Shown piece after piece: positions 35,518 through 49,090 of a DNA stretch of 64,000 bases (positions within the stretch are counted from its first letter, which is position 1; the number at the start of each line of letters is the position of its first letter). The position numbers and the translations under genes were made by a program. The notes beneath the pieces are model-generated. The model saw nothing but the letters and a program-made list of their open reading frames with translations, made no database searches and was not told where the DNA came from. The stretch comes from Linepithema humile. Taxonomy: Eukaryota; Arthropoda; Insecta; Hymenoptera; Formicidae. The DNA lies in the NCBI RefSeq assembly GCF_040581485.1, contig NC_090129.1, positions 18,533,264 to 18,597,263 of the forward strand. Reading direction: 5' to 3'.

Positions 35518-35674
35518 CAATTCAATATGAATAGTTAGTAACAAATTTGTATTCAATGACGTACAGATTTCTACAAATCATAAATAGAAAGTATTATTAG
35601 AAATAGTGATATTTTCATTACCCAATTATATAAAATTTTTTTTTATAAATGATTAATGTTTTGAACAATGTTTT

Positions 35675-35680
35675 AATAAA
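35675..35680 (+). terminator. Candidate polyadenylation signal of the ankyrin gene
   Basis: AATAAA about 160 bp after the stop codon, followed by A- and T-rich sequence. It is the best-placed signal on this strand before the convergent delta-COP gene. Confidence 0.5.
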
Positions 35681-36150
35681 ACAAAAAAGCATGACATATA
35701 TAACATGAAATATACTAAGAATAGGGTATATGAATCTACAAATAAGTAACAAAATTTGATGTATATATATTTGATAATACAATTCTTTACGAGCGCTATT
35801 GCAATACTAAAATATATGTACCGAATAAAAAGAGAATACAATAACTTTCCGTGTATGAGTCACGACCCCATTTTTTCTAATTAAAATATATCTTTTTTTT
35901 TTTTTTTACAGACGTATATAAGTATTCGGCACTGTTGTCAGACAGTTGTCAAATAGCATAATAATACATCAATACAAATACATACCAAACGATACGTGCC
36001 AACATGTTCATTAATCATATAAGGAATGATTGTATGGCAATAAAGATAATCAAACAATAATCAATCTTGATTGTTCATTGAAAATTATGCCTCCCACTGA
36101 ACTGCGCCATTTCCACGTTCTTATATGCATAGTAAATACTTCATCTATTA

Positions 36151-36156
36151 TTTATT
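36151..36156 (-). terminator. AATAAA just past the delta-COP stop
   Basis: AATAAA on the minus strand begins about six bases after the TAA at 36162-36164. It is unusually close to the stop, so the real cleavage signal may be another one further into the convergent interval. Confidence 0.3.
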
Positions 36157-36161
36157 GTATC

Positions 36162-38605
36162 TTATACAACTTCATAATTATCAGTAAAGAATACAGTTTC
36201 TACTGAATGTTTAACTGGGCTCTCGTCTTCTACAAGCAAAACTTCGCTAACCTGGAAAGTAAAAGAACTATTTTGATACTGTGTACATTATGATTTATAT
36301 GTATATGTCATGTATATAAATACATATATTTCATTACCTTAATTTTAGCATATGGTGTTTTAGATGTAAACGTAATCTGAAGTGGGAAAAAGTCTGCAGG
36401 CGTAGAAGAAGGTGCTATAAATTCCATCGAGCCAGATTTTGTTGAAGCATCGATCACTGGTAAAGTCCAGACTAATGTATTTCGTCGTGTTTCCTGCGAA
36501 TATTGCCCATCGCATTCACTAACGACAGTATTGCATCCAATAGGTAGAGGAATGTTTATTTGAACGTCATTCAATTCAAGATCGGACTGCTTCAATTCGT
36601 ACTCGATGCTCACATCGCAGCCGCCCTCTCCATTTTCAGAAGGCCAACAATTGACTATTAAATAAACAAATACAATTTAAATGTGTATATTCTTAAATTT
36701 ATGAATTTAATAGCAATTATTTTATGAATAATGCAATTATTTTATGAAATTACAGTATAAATATATAGAATTATTAATGTAAGGATTATTAATTGTAATC
36801 TTACTTGAAATTGGTAATGTTGTTTCATCTTGAGCTTGGAAACGCCACTTCAGCACACCAACATCAGTATTCAATGGGAATGGTTTGGTGGGTACTTTCA
36901 AACCTATCTGTCCATGTGCTCTAAATAATTCCTTGTCCACGTTTGGATGAGTTTGCAACTGGATGCCCCTCGTGTCGTTGTTCTCAATTTGCACGCGGAT
37001 ACGTCCCCATTTCTCATCAGAAATGTGTAAGGTCACCAAGCCGTGCAACTCGAAGTTTTGTAAACCTCCGTCCCGACCAACACGTACGTTCAATCTCTCC
37101 TCTTGCCTCAAGTGAACCCTTTTGATAGAAACGCATTTAAATATTTGTTTGCGAGTTCTAGAAATTTGAAATTTTCTAGGTAATGTATGATCACATACAA
37201 TTCTGCATTCATTATTTGAGGACTGATTGGTGTTAATTTTGTTCCAGGAGCAGCAAGAGGCCCTGACACAACATTTTCTCCCTCTTCCTTCAATTGGTCG
37301 ACAAAAGAATCCACGTCGCGACTCTTGCCACCCAATTTCATCGCACCTGGTCCAGAATTGGAAGATGGTTTTCTGATAAAAAATTTCAAATGTATAAATG
37401 CTATAACAATGAAAATATTTTCATATATAATTATGATTAAGATTAAAATGAATCATACGGCTTGGGTTTGTATGAAGGTCTATTCGAATCAGGCACAAAG
37501 TTAGCTGTATCACTGGTTTCTACTATCAGATTAGTTAAAGAAGTTGGGGCATCACTGCTTCCATATGCCCCAAATCCAAGTCCTTTAGCCCTGCCCTTTT
37601 TATTAGCTTCCATCATCCTTTGTCTGTGCAATTCCTTGGCCTTCTCACGCATTTTGTTTTTAGCTTCACGTTCCTGCGTCATCCTGACTGCTTGATAAAC
37701 CTTCTCCTCGTGTGAATCCATTTCCACAAAAGTCCTGATTTGTGCTAAGTTGACATTCTCTCTATAGCCTAACGCAACTATTTCATCAAATGCAAATATC
37801 AAATTGAATGCATTCTCAGCTATTTCAAGTTCATCCATCGAATTGCAATATTCAGGAATCTGAAAAATTCAAGTATCATACATATATGTATAAAACTCAT
37901 AAAACATTTTTTAATAATTGTTATACATAGTGTATTAATATGATCTACTTACTACTCTTGCAAAAAGCCTCAAAGTTTCCAAATCTTCTAAAATATTGCT
38001 GGCCTTGGTTGTGATAAGCAACATGTATACTTTTTCGAGTGGCTGATAAACATATCTAACGGATTCAGTTTCAACAAATGTATGCTGTTTACCCGAGCTC
38101 ATTAGTTTTGGAAATGCAGCGAGTAGGCCTTCTATTCTTGCCTTCGTCATTTCGACAAACTGTCGAGAAATTATGGCTAGAAAAATAAAACAAAACAAGG
38201 ATGGTGAAATAATCGTTGCAAGTAAAATTGACAGAAAAAATATATACTTTTCGTTTGTAGCAAAAAGATAAATTTCAATGTTATCATGTAATTAATTTAA
38301 CAGAACCGGGTGGTACTATCAAAACGAATATACATATGCATACACATACAGGAACAGTAATATATTGTGCTTACTTTTTCCGGCTTTGGTGCATACCGCA
38401 GCAGCGATAAGGACCTGCAAAAAAGAGAACAAGTGTTTCAAATACGTTCGGTTCGTGACACTTATGGGATAACGCCTGACAATCCACTGCTAATGGATGA
38501 CATCTGCGGTCGACGTCGCGAGCTCGTGGTTTCGCAGCGAGACGCTTTTAATAAACGTGGATTTTGACAGCGATTTCGCGCGTATAAGGAACAGTCACTT
38601 ACCAT
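36162..38605 (-). CDS. Coatomer subunit delta (delta-COP, archain), 8 coding exons
   Basis: Subunit of the COPI coat, in the F-subcomplex, which coats Golgi-derived vesicles for retrograde Golgi-to-ER traffic; the family contains a longin-like N-domain and a C-terminal mu-homology domain. Exons on the minus strand: 38605-38603 (ATG only), 38414-38375, 38176-37953, 37859-37459, 37372-37199, 37118-36805, 36654-36338, 36251-36162. Phases close to 1563 nt, 520 residues, close to the family's ~510. The start MVLIAAAVCTKAGK is the family N-terminus. Residues to about 140 form the longin part, and a basic linker follows (NKMREKAKELHRQRMMEANKKGRAKG). From about 280 comes the mu-homology domain, with GRDGGLQNFELHG, GIQLQTHPNVDK, DVGVLKWRFQ and RRNTLVWTLPVIDA. 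It ends TDNYEVV. Convergent with the ankyrin gene, 645 bp between stops. Confidence 0.96.
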
Positions 38606-39700
38606 CCTGGCGTGTAATTTCGATACGTCGTGTACCTCGCGATTAATCTAAGCGTACTTTTTTTTACATGCACCAATTTACTCTCCACATCACATATACA
38701 AATACACGAAAAAGGAGAACAGAGGGCGCACCGTGCTGACGTGTGCCATGATGAAAGGCACTCGCCACAGACTATGAGGTTATGTAGTTGGGAAACAACA
38801 AATGCATTCGAGAATCACGTGATAAGTGCGTTCGTAAATTTTATTGAATTTTGGCCAATTACAATTGTCAATGTGGACACATTGCAAATTGTATGTACAT
38901 ATGTGACCGAATTCACGGTGAATCTTTCCGCAAAGTTTGCGAAGACGTTTCGCCGAGGCCGAGAAAAAAAGATTCGAGGAGTAAAGGTATTCATAAGTTT
39001 CTTCATATTATATCAATTATACTTTCTGTATTTAAAGTGAGATTTAATGTCATGTATACATTTAGGTTTTTGGAAAGAAAAAGAGGAAAGAAATAAAGAG
39101 TAAAGTAAATTGAGTGAACCTCATTGCTCGAGCTGCGTTTATTCAGGTAAATATTGTGTCTTTATTAATAAATATTGTTATTGAGGAAACGCAATTTTCA
39201 GAACACATGCAACTATTATTTTTTACGATTATATTAATATTAAGCTTAAGTTTCAATAATTACATATTCAACACGTACAACAATATAATATTGAACATGT
39301 TCATTGATCAAGAATTGCATATAATTGACTTGTTGCATCTATGTATAATGCTAGCTAGTATCTATGAAAGCTCATTACATTAAGCAATCAAAAATATAGA
39401 AGCTTTATTATAAATTTCAATTGAATGCAAAATTGAGATTTTCAAGTCTGTAATATCTCTAGAATTTTACTTAATTTTGCAATTATACGACAGAGGGCGC
39501 CATTTAACTGAAATTGTATCACGATGAAAGTAAAACGTTCCGTCTTTGAAACAATTTTGATCTTCACTTGCACATACAAGTAAAAATAATGTACAATTTT
39601 ATCTTTAAAGCGACAATATATACATTTAATTGCCATTTAATTAAGTAATTTCTCGTAGCAAGTACATTAAATTTCTAATTAATTCAAATAAAATATTTTG
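38606..39700. promoter_or_regulatory. delta-COP 5' flank and intergenic DNA
   Basis: Sequence upstream of the delta-COP start codon; the 5' UTR and promoter should be in the first few hundred bases. A 10-base motif CAGAGGGCGC occurs twice in the same orientation, at 38720-38729 and 39491-39500. It resembles the core of insect CTCF-type sites, but the resemblance is short. Open frames here are short and featureless. Confidence 0.4.
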
Positions 39701-40228
39701 GCGCCGACTTTATTGTTCCCGCCCGATTTCTCAAGCGCTAAGTTCACGGCGTTCGCGCATTCTTTCTTTCTTCTCGAACTTTCGGACACGGCGGAGCATC
39801 TTCGCGAATTTTAGATAAGAAGTAATGATTAATTCGGTCGTGCATGGTTAATTAATCGCAGATTCGGTGTGATACGAGCAATGACAACGGTGAGAATCAG
39901 GGAGGCACCGAAAACATCCCGCTGTACGCGTACGCGGCAGTCTCGTCAGGCACATTGCGTCAGGTCGTGCGTTAATTTAATGGCGGCCATTATTGTGCTT
40001 GCACATTCGTTGGTGTCGCGGTGTAACAGCAGTCAACGTGGAAGATGGACGGTGCAAAGCTCAAGCGCCCGCTATTCCGTTCACGTTTCCGCTCGGATGG
40101 TCTCATCGTTCCCGTTCTTCGCTGCGACTCTTTCTCAGTCTTCCTTCCCCCTCCTCGCTGTGGACTGCTTCTTCCAGGAAACCCTCATTGAAAGGAAGGC
40201 ATCCGGAAGCAAGGTCGAACAACAAATG
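39700..40228 (+). other. Candidate 5' exon of an unknown gene (ends ATG then GTAAGT)
   Basis: A GC-richer segment begins near 39700 after AT-rich DNA. It ends at an ATG with a good context, AACAAATG at 40221-40228, followed at once by a strong splice donor GTAAGT. An open frame runs from 39869 through this ATG, but its translation is Arg/Ser-rich with no domain, so I read it as 5' UTR. This would be a promoter plus first exon of a plus-strand gene whose later exons lie outside the window. No transcript evidence is available; it may be chance. Confidence 0.3.
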
Positions 40229-43200
40229 GTAAGTACACACATGAGATGTTTTCTCTCTATTAATAGATAAATTAACAAAGAAAGTAATGCGCATATTACG
40301 CTCACTGCCATCAAGCCAATGTTTCGTGTATCCATTATATATATCATAATAACTCAAAATGAACATTATGGATTATATTTTTATTATAAATGTTCGTAGA
40401 AAAAGGAAATTAATGTTGAAGATGATTGAAGTGTTGTGCAGTGTTATTAACCGAAATGATTGATTCAGTTTGCATTACTGTTGCGATACGATTAATTAAA
40501 AATCTCAATGTAATTGTCGCTGGGTTGAGCGTCACAATTATTGTGACCAGCATTTACAATTTCATGCCGACTACTCGATTATGCGATTCTAATCAAGCGA
40601 GACAATCGATCAGGAAGCTGGAAGAAGTGTAACAAGGACGGCGCCCTCGTTAAATGTCGCTCATTAATCACAAAAAGCCGTTCGTTGTTTGCGACAGCGA
40701 AGAGGGTGCAGAGTCTAGAGACGAGTGTCGATCGGCGTGAAATTCGCGCATTAATCGGGAGCTTCGAATCGGCACGGACTCGGTCAAACGTCGATCATCA
40801 GTCAATACAAGCTCACGTAGCCGGCCGTTGTCCACATGAAGCGATTGATCGTTTCGCACGACCTTTAATTAATCAAAGCCGGACGGAACAACAGGGGAGG
40901 ATTGAATCGGGTAAGATGGAGAAGGAACTTATCCTTCCCGCTGGAAATCCTACGCGCGCCGGAATCCTCCTTGGAAAGGACATTGATAACTGAACGATCG
41001 GTCGCAGGAAGATTAATTTATCCCAAGTTCCGAGCGTGTCATTAGGGAAACACGAGCCGGGCCTTAACTTAACGATCGCCGTGGGACATGTTCGAGATAT
41101 CGGTGTGGCATTAAGTCTTTTCATTACGGTAAAACTGATCAACTTTACCGCAAACTCTAGCAGTTGCACGGCGTTTACGCGACCCGCTTCCTTCGAATTC
41201 ACGCTCGCCGGCCTTGTCAAAACCACTGACCCACATTTCGCGTGTTCAAGCGGTGAACCCCCCCATTCGTTTAATAAGATTACGTATCAACTTTGCCCGT
41301 GTCACTCGAATACCAACTTCGTTTATAGCCTTCATAAAGCTCCACGTCAGGCTAAGTAAATTTGTACTCAACACTTTAATACGGAGAGAAAACTGTAAAA
41401 CTCTTCAAACTATTTTGTTTTAAATTATGACGGTGCTTTTTCGTAAATTAAATCAAATTAAATTGAAGACATTAAAATGTTTTAATTATATTAAATTAAA
41501 TACGAAAATATATAGGTGTACTATTTATAATTATTTTTTAAATAAATCATAAATTAAGAAACTAAGCTTCTTAAAAGAGCTTATGTAAAAGTAATTTTAA
41601 ATATAAATGTGTAATACGCAAAATATTAAATTTCACCTACTTTTCATAAATAATCAGCACAGTTTGATTATTACATCGCGAAATTTGTTATTGACAAGAA
41701 ATTGCCGAGACGTTTAATTAAGAACGCCGCTCCTGGTTGCCGGGCATTTAATTTTCTTTCCGAGCAATTAACAACTAATTTCTCCGCGTCGATTAATACG
41801 TGAGCGACGTTAGTGTTTGCGGCTGCCGAGTGCAGCAGTTATGTCTGATCTCTCGACTAATGTCTGCAGTATAATGCTGCAGAAACATTGAGATGGAATT
41901 GCAATTTATATCAAATATAAACAAGGAGCATGAAATTTAATAGTTAGAAGGAATGTATTATTAATATAGCAATTACTAGTGTGATACAACGGCAAGAGCA
42001 AACATTTTCCATGATTAGTGGCGAGTTACAAGCAAATGTATTCATCGATAATAGCGTGTGCTGTCTGTGTAAACGATGTAATGAAAATGACGATAATTTC
42101 GCGCGAACCATCGCGGAAGACGAGCGCGCATAAATAACATGGAGGATAATGATGAATGGCAGCGAAAACAACGCCGCAGATTTCTCCGCATATTATTAAT
42201 TCGCTTCGGATGCCGATAGAACAAAACGCCGTCGGACGAAAAGCTCTGTTCCGCGCAAAAATAAATTGTGGTAAACAGCAGTAAATCTCGGTCGCGCGCG
42301 CCGATTGTCCCGAGGCGAGGCTGCGGGACGGTTCGTTACATTTGCATTTGAAAGCGCGGATTTCGCGATCATATCCGTCGCCGTATGACGCACGGCGTCG
42401 TTTATCTTCGACGATTCTGCATATTTTTTTTCCTGCTCTTTGGACGCCACGGGAATTACCGCGATAACGCCAGGTTTTCTTATCGAAATTTATCCTCATA
42501 ACGATTTGCACACGGTTGCAATAACGCGCACACGTAATTCTCGAGAGGAAAGGACTATATAACTTGATTTTAGCGGGGAAAAATGGAAATTCTCACGGTA
42601 AAAGGATGGCGGTATTCGCTAATTTAAACGCGAGGAAATTGATTGTAACACACAAGTGTAAAATAAGTGAAGCGCCGCGTCGTCGATTTTTGTCAATCTC
42701 ATGAAACATCGAAAGCGTTCCTGCTGATATTATCCGGCAGAATATTTTCGACATAATGGCAATAGCCAAGCTTATTATTACTCTCGCATTATCCGGTTGA
42801 ACTTTCGTTCACATTAATATTACGCTAATATCTTCGCCGTTTCCTGAAAACCGCGCGCTCAGAAATTTCTGCGCGGCTACGGCGGTCTACCGCGATAGTA
42901 ATTGCAGAAATAGACTTACTAGACGAGTTTCCAACTAATCGCAGGATCGCTCAAAAGAACTGAAATATTTATAACGAAATATAATGGATGGAGTGTTTAG
43001 CGATGCCGCAAATTGTCATCAAGGTTCGCAGTAATTGTGACGTTTAATCTAGCGACAATTACATTGAGATTTTTAATTAATCGTGCAATAGTAACGCAAA
43101 TTGAATTAATCATTAATAACATTGTACAATATTTTAATTATCTTCAATATTAATTTCTTTTTTTTTACGAACATTTATAATGAAAATATAATCCGCAAAT

Positions 43201-43300
43201 GTTACGTTGCGGAACAAGTTTCGCAATTAAATAATTATTCATTTGATTCTCGTATTTTCATGCGTCGCGCCGTAAACATTCGTCGTTCTAAAAGATTTCG
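40229..43300. other. Non-coding, mixed composition
   Basis: Alternates AT-rich DNA with moderately GC-rich stretches around 40.6-41.3 and 42.1-42.5 kb. No reading frame gives a recognisable protein and no repeat family is evident. Intergenic DNA or intron cannot be distinguished. Confidence 0.5.
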
Positions 43301-43319
43301 CGAATTCTTTTTCCCTCGA

Positions 43320-44130
43320 TTCTCGGTGTCGCCTCTCGATTTATGAGAGCCCTCCTTCCGGATCTCCTTTTTTCCATACGAGGATCCTCGTCGCGATATC
43401 GCGGTCAGCGATGGGCGCCTCTTTCAGCCGAGCACGGTTCCTCCACTTTGCTAAGCGAGGGTTCGCGCCACCATTTGTCGGACCGTCCATTCATCTGTCC
43501 GTCGGTGGTCGGTCGGTCGGTCGGTTGGTAGGTTCTCCACGCCACGAGGCGAGGCGGCGGCGGCAGCGGCGGCGGCGGGCCAGAGCGAGATGCAACTCTC
43601 TCGCAACACGGCGCGCGACCGCGCGCGCTCTCCGTTTTCGAGCGGCCAGGCGAGAGCGAGACAGAGTGTCAGAGTGGGAAGAGGGAACGCGGAGGGAGCC
43701 CGGGAGCTCTATCGACCGACTTCTCTCATCCAGTATCCCAGCTACGGAGCCGTAGGTAGTAGTTGCAGCTGAAATCTCCTCCTACTACTACTCTGTACAA
43801 TCGTCTCTCACTCTCTTCTCTCTCGCACACACACTCTCTCGCTCTCCTTCCCTCCTTTCTCTCACTCTATCGCGCTATCCCGATTTTCTCTGCCGCCCCG
43901 TGCTTCTCTCGCTCTCCCGCGCGTTCAGGGAAGAAGCCCTTTCTCGCTTTAGCCATCGCGAACTCTTGACATTTCGCCGTACCAGTGCACCAGTTCTCCA
44001 TCCCAGCGAAAGCCCAGATGTCCTCCAAGGCCTGTTAATGCGCGCTGATTGCCAACACCGTCCCGCGCGTCGCACGCCGCGCCGTTCTCATCGAGCGTGA
44101 AGGGATGCGGGGGGGGGGGGGGGAAGAAGG
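43320..44130. promoter_or_regulatory. GC/CpG-rich promoter-like island
   Basis: A sharp GC-rich island with tandem GGTC at about 43508-43525 and GGCGGCGGCGG runs at 43555-43577. Many GAGA/CTCTC blocks follow (43800-43920), and a poly-G run lies at 44109-44123. The CT-rich tract after a GC-rich block resembles insect promoters with 5' UTR sequence. The open frames here are low-complexity Arg/Ser translations and I do not call a protein. Orientation is unknown. Confidence 0.4.
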
Positions 44131-47100
44131 CTTAGGCCAAAAAAAGTCGAGAGGGATGGATCTAGATGGAAAGATAGAAACACGCTGATTACACGAGAAC
44201 TCCGAAGGCCACGTGGGATGGGGGCGATATTTATATAAAGAAAGCACGTTATACATACGTGAATTCCGCTGACAATTTACGATCTTAAAGACATTTCTCA
44301 GCTTTGCAGAATAATATATAGCATTTCAAACAGAGCATTTACAGAAATAGATATTTCACGCTTATCTCGCCGAAATTTCGAACTTAACTCACGGTTCTTC
44401 GTCCCTTTCTCGCACTTTGCTCCCTTTCGCGCGACAATCTTTGACCTAAAAACTTTACGTGCCGTAAAGATCCTCTGCTCGGAGAATTGGAAAACGTTTT
44501 AAAACGGCGACTTTTCCTTTGGCCCGATAAGACGATGCTTCTTCACACGTAGAGTGATACATTAAGGTGGTGAATTTTCGAGAGAAACAGGCCTACGAGC
44601 AACGGCGGCGAAGGGGATGGTCGATGGTAATGTTTCCGTGCCGGAAGTTACATTATTTTATTCATGCGATGCCACGTCGGGATTGGCGCAAACATCGTGT
44701 GCCGAGCGCGGCCAATTTCCATATGCAAAACGTCGCTCTGACGTCGAACAAAGTGCGCGGATTCGCCGTGTAGTTCGGTTCGATTCGGCTGCTACGACTC
44801 AGCTATGGGAACGGCTGTGGAACACGTACGTTTCCAATAATATCGAAAGACAGCACTCCTGGCCTTTAATCTTCCTCACGATACCGTCCGTTAAAAATAG
44901 CTTTTCTTTTTCACTATAATAAATTATATAAATCTCCAAAAAATGCTCGAAACTATTAATTTCGTTCGCGATCTTGGTTTTATCAACATTATTTAACTTT
45001 AACTAAATCTTTTTCAAAATCTTATATGTTGTGGAAAAAAGTTAACAGCTGAAGCTTAAAATAATGAATTATCTTTTTATTATGAGATTTACTAGGCAAT
45101 TATTCTACATTTTATTATGGCCGTTTCATTTATTAAATTAGATACACGATTCGTTTAATTAAATACACGAATCAACATTTATGTCGCGTGATTTTAATAT
45201 CGTGATGTGGTGTCGTAATAAGACGGGCGATATTCTGATGAAAACGTGACGGCGGGCAATCGATGCGAAACGGGGAGCGTTTCTAGGACATTCCGCGCGA
45301 AATCGCCGGAACATCGACGCTTTTTCCGCAATTTCATCAGCTCCCTTCACGTGCGAACGACGCGCCGCGCCAGTCGCGGAGCAGCAATTTCCATTGCATA
45401 TTCAGGGGCCTAAACGCTCTGTCGTTGCCAGCAGTCGCAAAGTTATTACAGCCGACATTCTCCGCGCAAACGAGATAGGCAGGAAGGATAGGAGAAAAGT
45501 GCGAGCGCTAAGAGAAAAGAGAAAAGTTCGTGCGGCGGATTAATTCTCTCTCGCTTTTTCACTGTCTTTTATGTGCTTTTTGCCCGACTCGATGAATTAT
45601 ACCAGACCGTAACATATTACAACGTTGCGTACCGCGCTTCTTTTTTTTTTTTTTTTTTGGATCGAATTGTGAAATTATTCCATGCAGGATGTTTGAATGA
45701 TTATTCCGATGCTAATGAAGAAATTGCAAGTGTGCGAAAAAATAATTAACAGTTGATTTAAATAGCAAATTTTATCGTAATAAATAAATATAAATTCATC
45801 ATTATCCAATTAGAATCGCAATTGCTTTAATCATTTTGAACGATTCTTAATGTCCCGTTATATTTTTTTAAGTAAAAATATTTTCATACATTTTAGTTTG
45901 CAGTAAAAATAGTGAAATTAAACATGACATATTTAAATTTAAGCTTAACATTTCAAGCTAGTTCTAGATATGAAAAATACCCGCGGTTTCTAGTATTAAT
46001 GTCTATAATTTACAAAATATTCCAGTTTTGCCGTTTCGTGTCTTCATACCCGGCGACGGGTTTAACACGCGTTAACTGGCGGTAAACGAACTCCGCATAA
46101 CATGTTGTCAAAAACTCGCCTGTAATAATACGAGATAATTTCACGGGACAACGCTACCAAGTTTCTCGACATGCCAGCTCGCGAGACCGGGAAACGGAAC
46201 GAAAGTAGGTTGCGAGTTCTGGCTGGAACACCTTGTTATAATTCTCACGTGGTTTGCCGGATTCCGCCTCATCACGTAAGGCGATATTACATTATCTTCG
46301 GACACGCTCGGCGCATCGTGTTCTGTAACGATCGGGGGAAATTCTGTAATGGCAGCGCGCGATCCGTATGCATAACATTCGACGACGCCGGTCTATGTAC
46401 TTTGTAGATGGAATATATGTAATCTTCCTCATAGGGCTCGGGTAATCCGATGATCGTCTATACTACACAATTCAGTCTCGTCTACGATTTGCACCAATAT
46501 CGATCGGTAACTATAGGCACGTAACAGACGGTATAGGTATCCTTGTGTAACTAGCGCACATCGTTGCACCTTGCTTCAGAACCGATCTCTCTCTTTCTCT
46601 TTCTCATCTGCCGCAAATGTTAATTCTATGCGATTGATAATATATTATTGCTATATAATTACGATAAGATAAACAAATATTTAGGCGCATAAAGATTGAA
46701 AAATGCGTTGCTGGAAATTGGTTCACGTCTTTGCGGCACAATCCTCGCTTAAAGTTGTTGGCACTAAAAATTGCGGGAGTAAATATTGTATTTTGTACTT
46801 AGAATATAGCTGTGAGTATATGTGCTGAAATTGGAGGCCAGAAGATAGTTTGCGCATGACAGTATCTTTCGTTATAGTTGCAAAACGCTATTGTTAAGCT
46901 TTTAACTGCGGTTGCAAAAAAAAATCTGTTTTGAAATCCACAATAAACCGAAAATGAATACGCTATATTTGCGCAACATGTTGCTTCAATTCAATGCTTT
47001 TTATTATTCTCATAGTGATCAGTTTGAAATAGCGGTATCAATGGCGAGACAATTATTCTTTAAAAATCTGATTTCTATACTTTCTGGATATATTTATGCG

Positions 47101-49090
47101 CTCGTTCGTAGTTAAATAGTTGAAAATTATATCTCTGTATTGTTTGTGTGTTTAGTTAGCGTGTTAAAACAAATTAATTCAATATTTAATTATGAAGTTA
47201 TAGGGAATGTTCCATGCGCTTTATTTCGGACGATGCTTGATCGTTCGAAGATAGCAGTGATTATAATTTTCGCCGCAGAATGTCGTGCAATTTATAAACG
47301 CGCCGGTGCATCGGTTCCCGCGTAAATCCGCCAACACGAACTCGGCGACTCATTAGCATTCTCAGCGGCGGCGAGCCGGGGCTAGGCGGGGCCTCGAATA
47401 AATTCACCGCTCAGGTACTTCGCTTCGATTCTACCTCCCTTTTGTCACTGCCAGACCCACAACGAAGGGGGGCTGTAACAGGGGTATAACGCGCGCGCGA
47501 TGGCGTCTCGCTTTTGTTGCGCCCGCAAAATCCGAATTCCATCAACCGGAATTACGCAGCACCTCGCGTATTCTTCGCTTTCTAGACATCAGAACGCATC
47601 AACTGGCGATTTGTCGGTTAAGCTAATCTTATTAATCCGCGCTCATTTAGTCTGGAATTACATTTCGCATCGCGTTGTATCACGATTATCGAGACGAACA
47701 ATGATTTATTAGGCTTTACCGTTAGAGTGAAATTCAACACTGAGATTTTAATACCGTGAATTCAACGAGTATAATTATTACATTACACTGCTGCATCGCG
47801 AAAGATTTCATCAACGATTACTCTTGTTTAATTATTATCGCATCCGCAAACAAACAACTATAAAAGTAGTATAGAAACATCACGGACTTTGGTCTGCTTG
47901 TTTTTGCGAAAGATTAAATAATGAAATATAACTTTTATTTAACTTGTATTCCGTATCGAGTTGCAAACCTGCCCGAGCGCGCTCCGTTAGTTAGTTTTCT
48001 CTCGCTTGTCTTGGTTGTTTTGCTTTAATCGCTGTTCTTCCTTTCTCCGGAGAACTTTTATTAGCGATCCTGAGGTGGGTGACGGAATTCGTTTAAAGGG
48101 AAGCACGAGAGATAAATAATTAGATAATGCGCGCTTTATTACTTTACTTATTGAGCTTCCGCATCTTCGGCGTTAATGTTTCAGCTTAATCGGAGATCCG
48201 CAGTATTACGCGTCCGTTCGCAGCGAGCGAAAATATTGTGGAATAATAATCATTTTGCGAAACAAACCGATGCAAGAGTGATTTCGACGTGTCCGCATGA
48301 CGAATTTGCATTTCGATTGTTATCGTCGAACGATAACAATCGGGGCTGACCATTATTAATTCTGCCCGCTCTATAACGGGAATCACATTTGGCTCCGCGC
48401 TCCTCTATTTTGCGATCGCGCGTTTTGTTCGCTCGCTCGTATTCTCGATTTCATTTGCATGAAACATGCCGCGATGGTAGGGCGCCATGCCAGGTGCCGC
48501 CGACACCCACGAAATTACAAAAATTACATTTCTAACATAGCGACGCTATGTATGAGTAAAATCGCCAGACCATTCTCCGAAATATTAAAATAAAATAAAA
48601 TAAAATATTATATGCAATCGTAATCAGTTCTGCGTTTATCGATGCAAAAGAATGAAAATCAATTCTCCATTTTAAACAATTTGACGGTAAAATTGTTCAC
48701 GAAATATAAATGCAAACTATTTTTCGGTTATCGATGAAAAGGTTAGCGAAAATATATTTCCAAGAAGTCTGTTTGAAAAGATGTTTCACAGCGAGACCGG
48801 CCGACCTCGTGATCCATTAATTAAAAGTAATTCTAATAAATATACACGCCAGCGATATCGTTACCAGATCTCGACGCGATGATTACGCAAAGAAATATTG
48901 AAATACGCTGCGCGGGAAGGTAGTTTTCTTTCTAATATAATCTCAACGGTTATTACGGAGATACGGCGATCTAACAAAACGTTGAATCAGCGATTACGCC
49001 GCGCATAACGAAAAAGGGTTTCCGCAGAGCTATCCCGTAGCGATCCTGATACGCGGTCACTGTAAATTGTAACAGTCACGCTTCCGCGAT
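44131..49090. other. Non-coding, no recognised gene
   Basis: A long stretch without coding signal. It includes a poly-T run near 45642-45658 and GC-richer pieces near 45.2-45.5, 46.1-46.4, 47.3-47.6 and 48.2-48.5 kb. No tRNA fold, TIR element or tandem array was recognised. Confidence 0.5.

Noticed and set aside
39869..40228. Arg/Ser-rich frame upstream of the 40.2-kb donor as coding sequence
   Set aside because: No domain or clear codon bias; better read as possible 5' UTR. Kept only as a candidate exon.
43411..43755. 114-codon frame in the GC-rich island
   Set aside because: Low-complexity Arg/Ser sequence driven by GGC and GGTC repeats.
44770..44800. GGTTCGATTCG resembling a tRNA B box
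   Set aside because: No A box and no cloverleaf pairing upstream; no tRNA can be supported.
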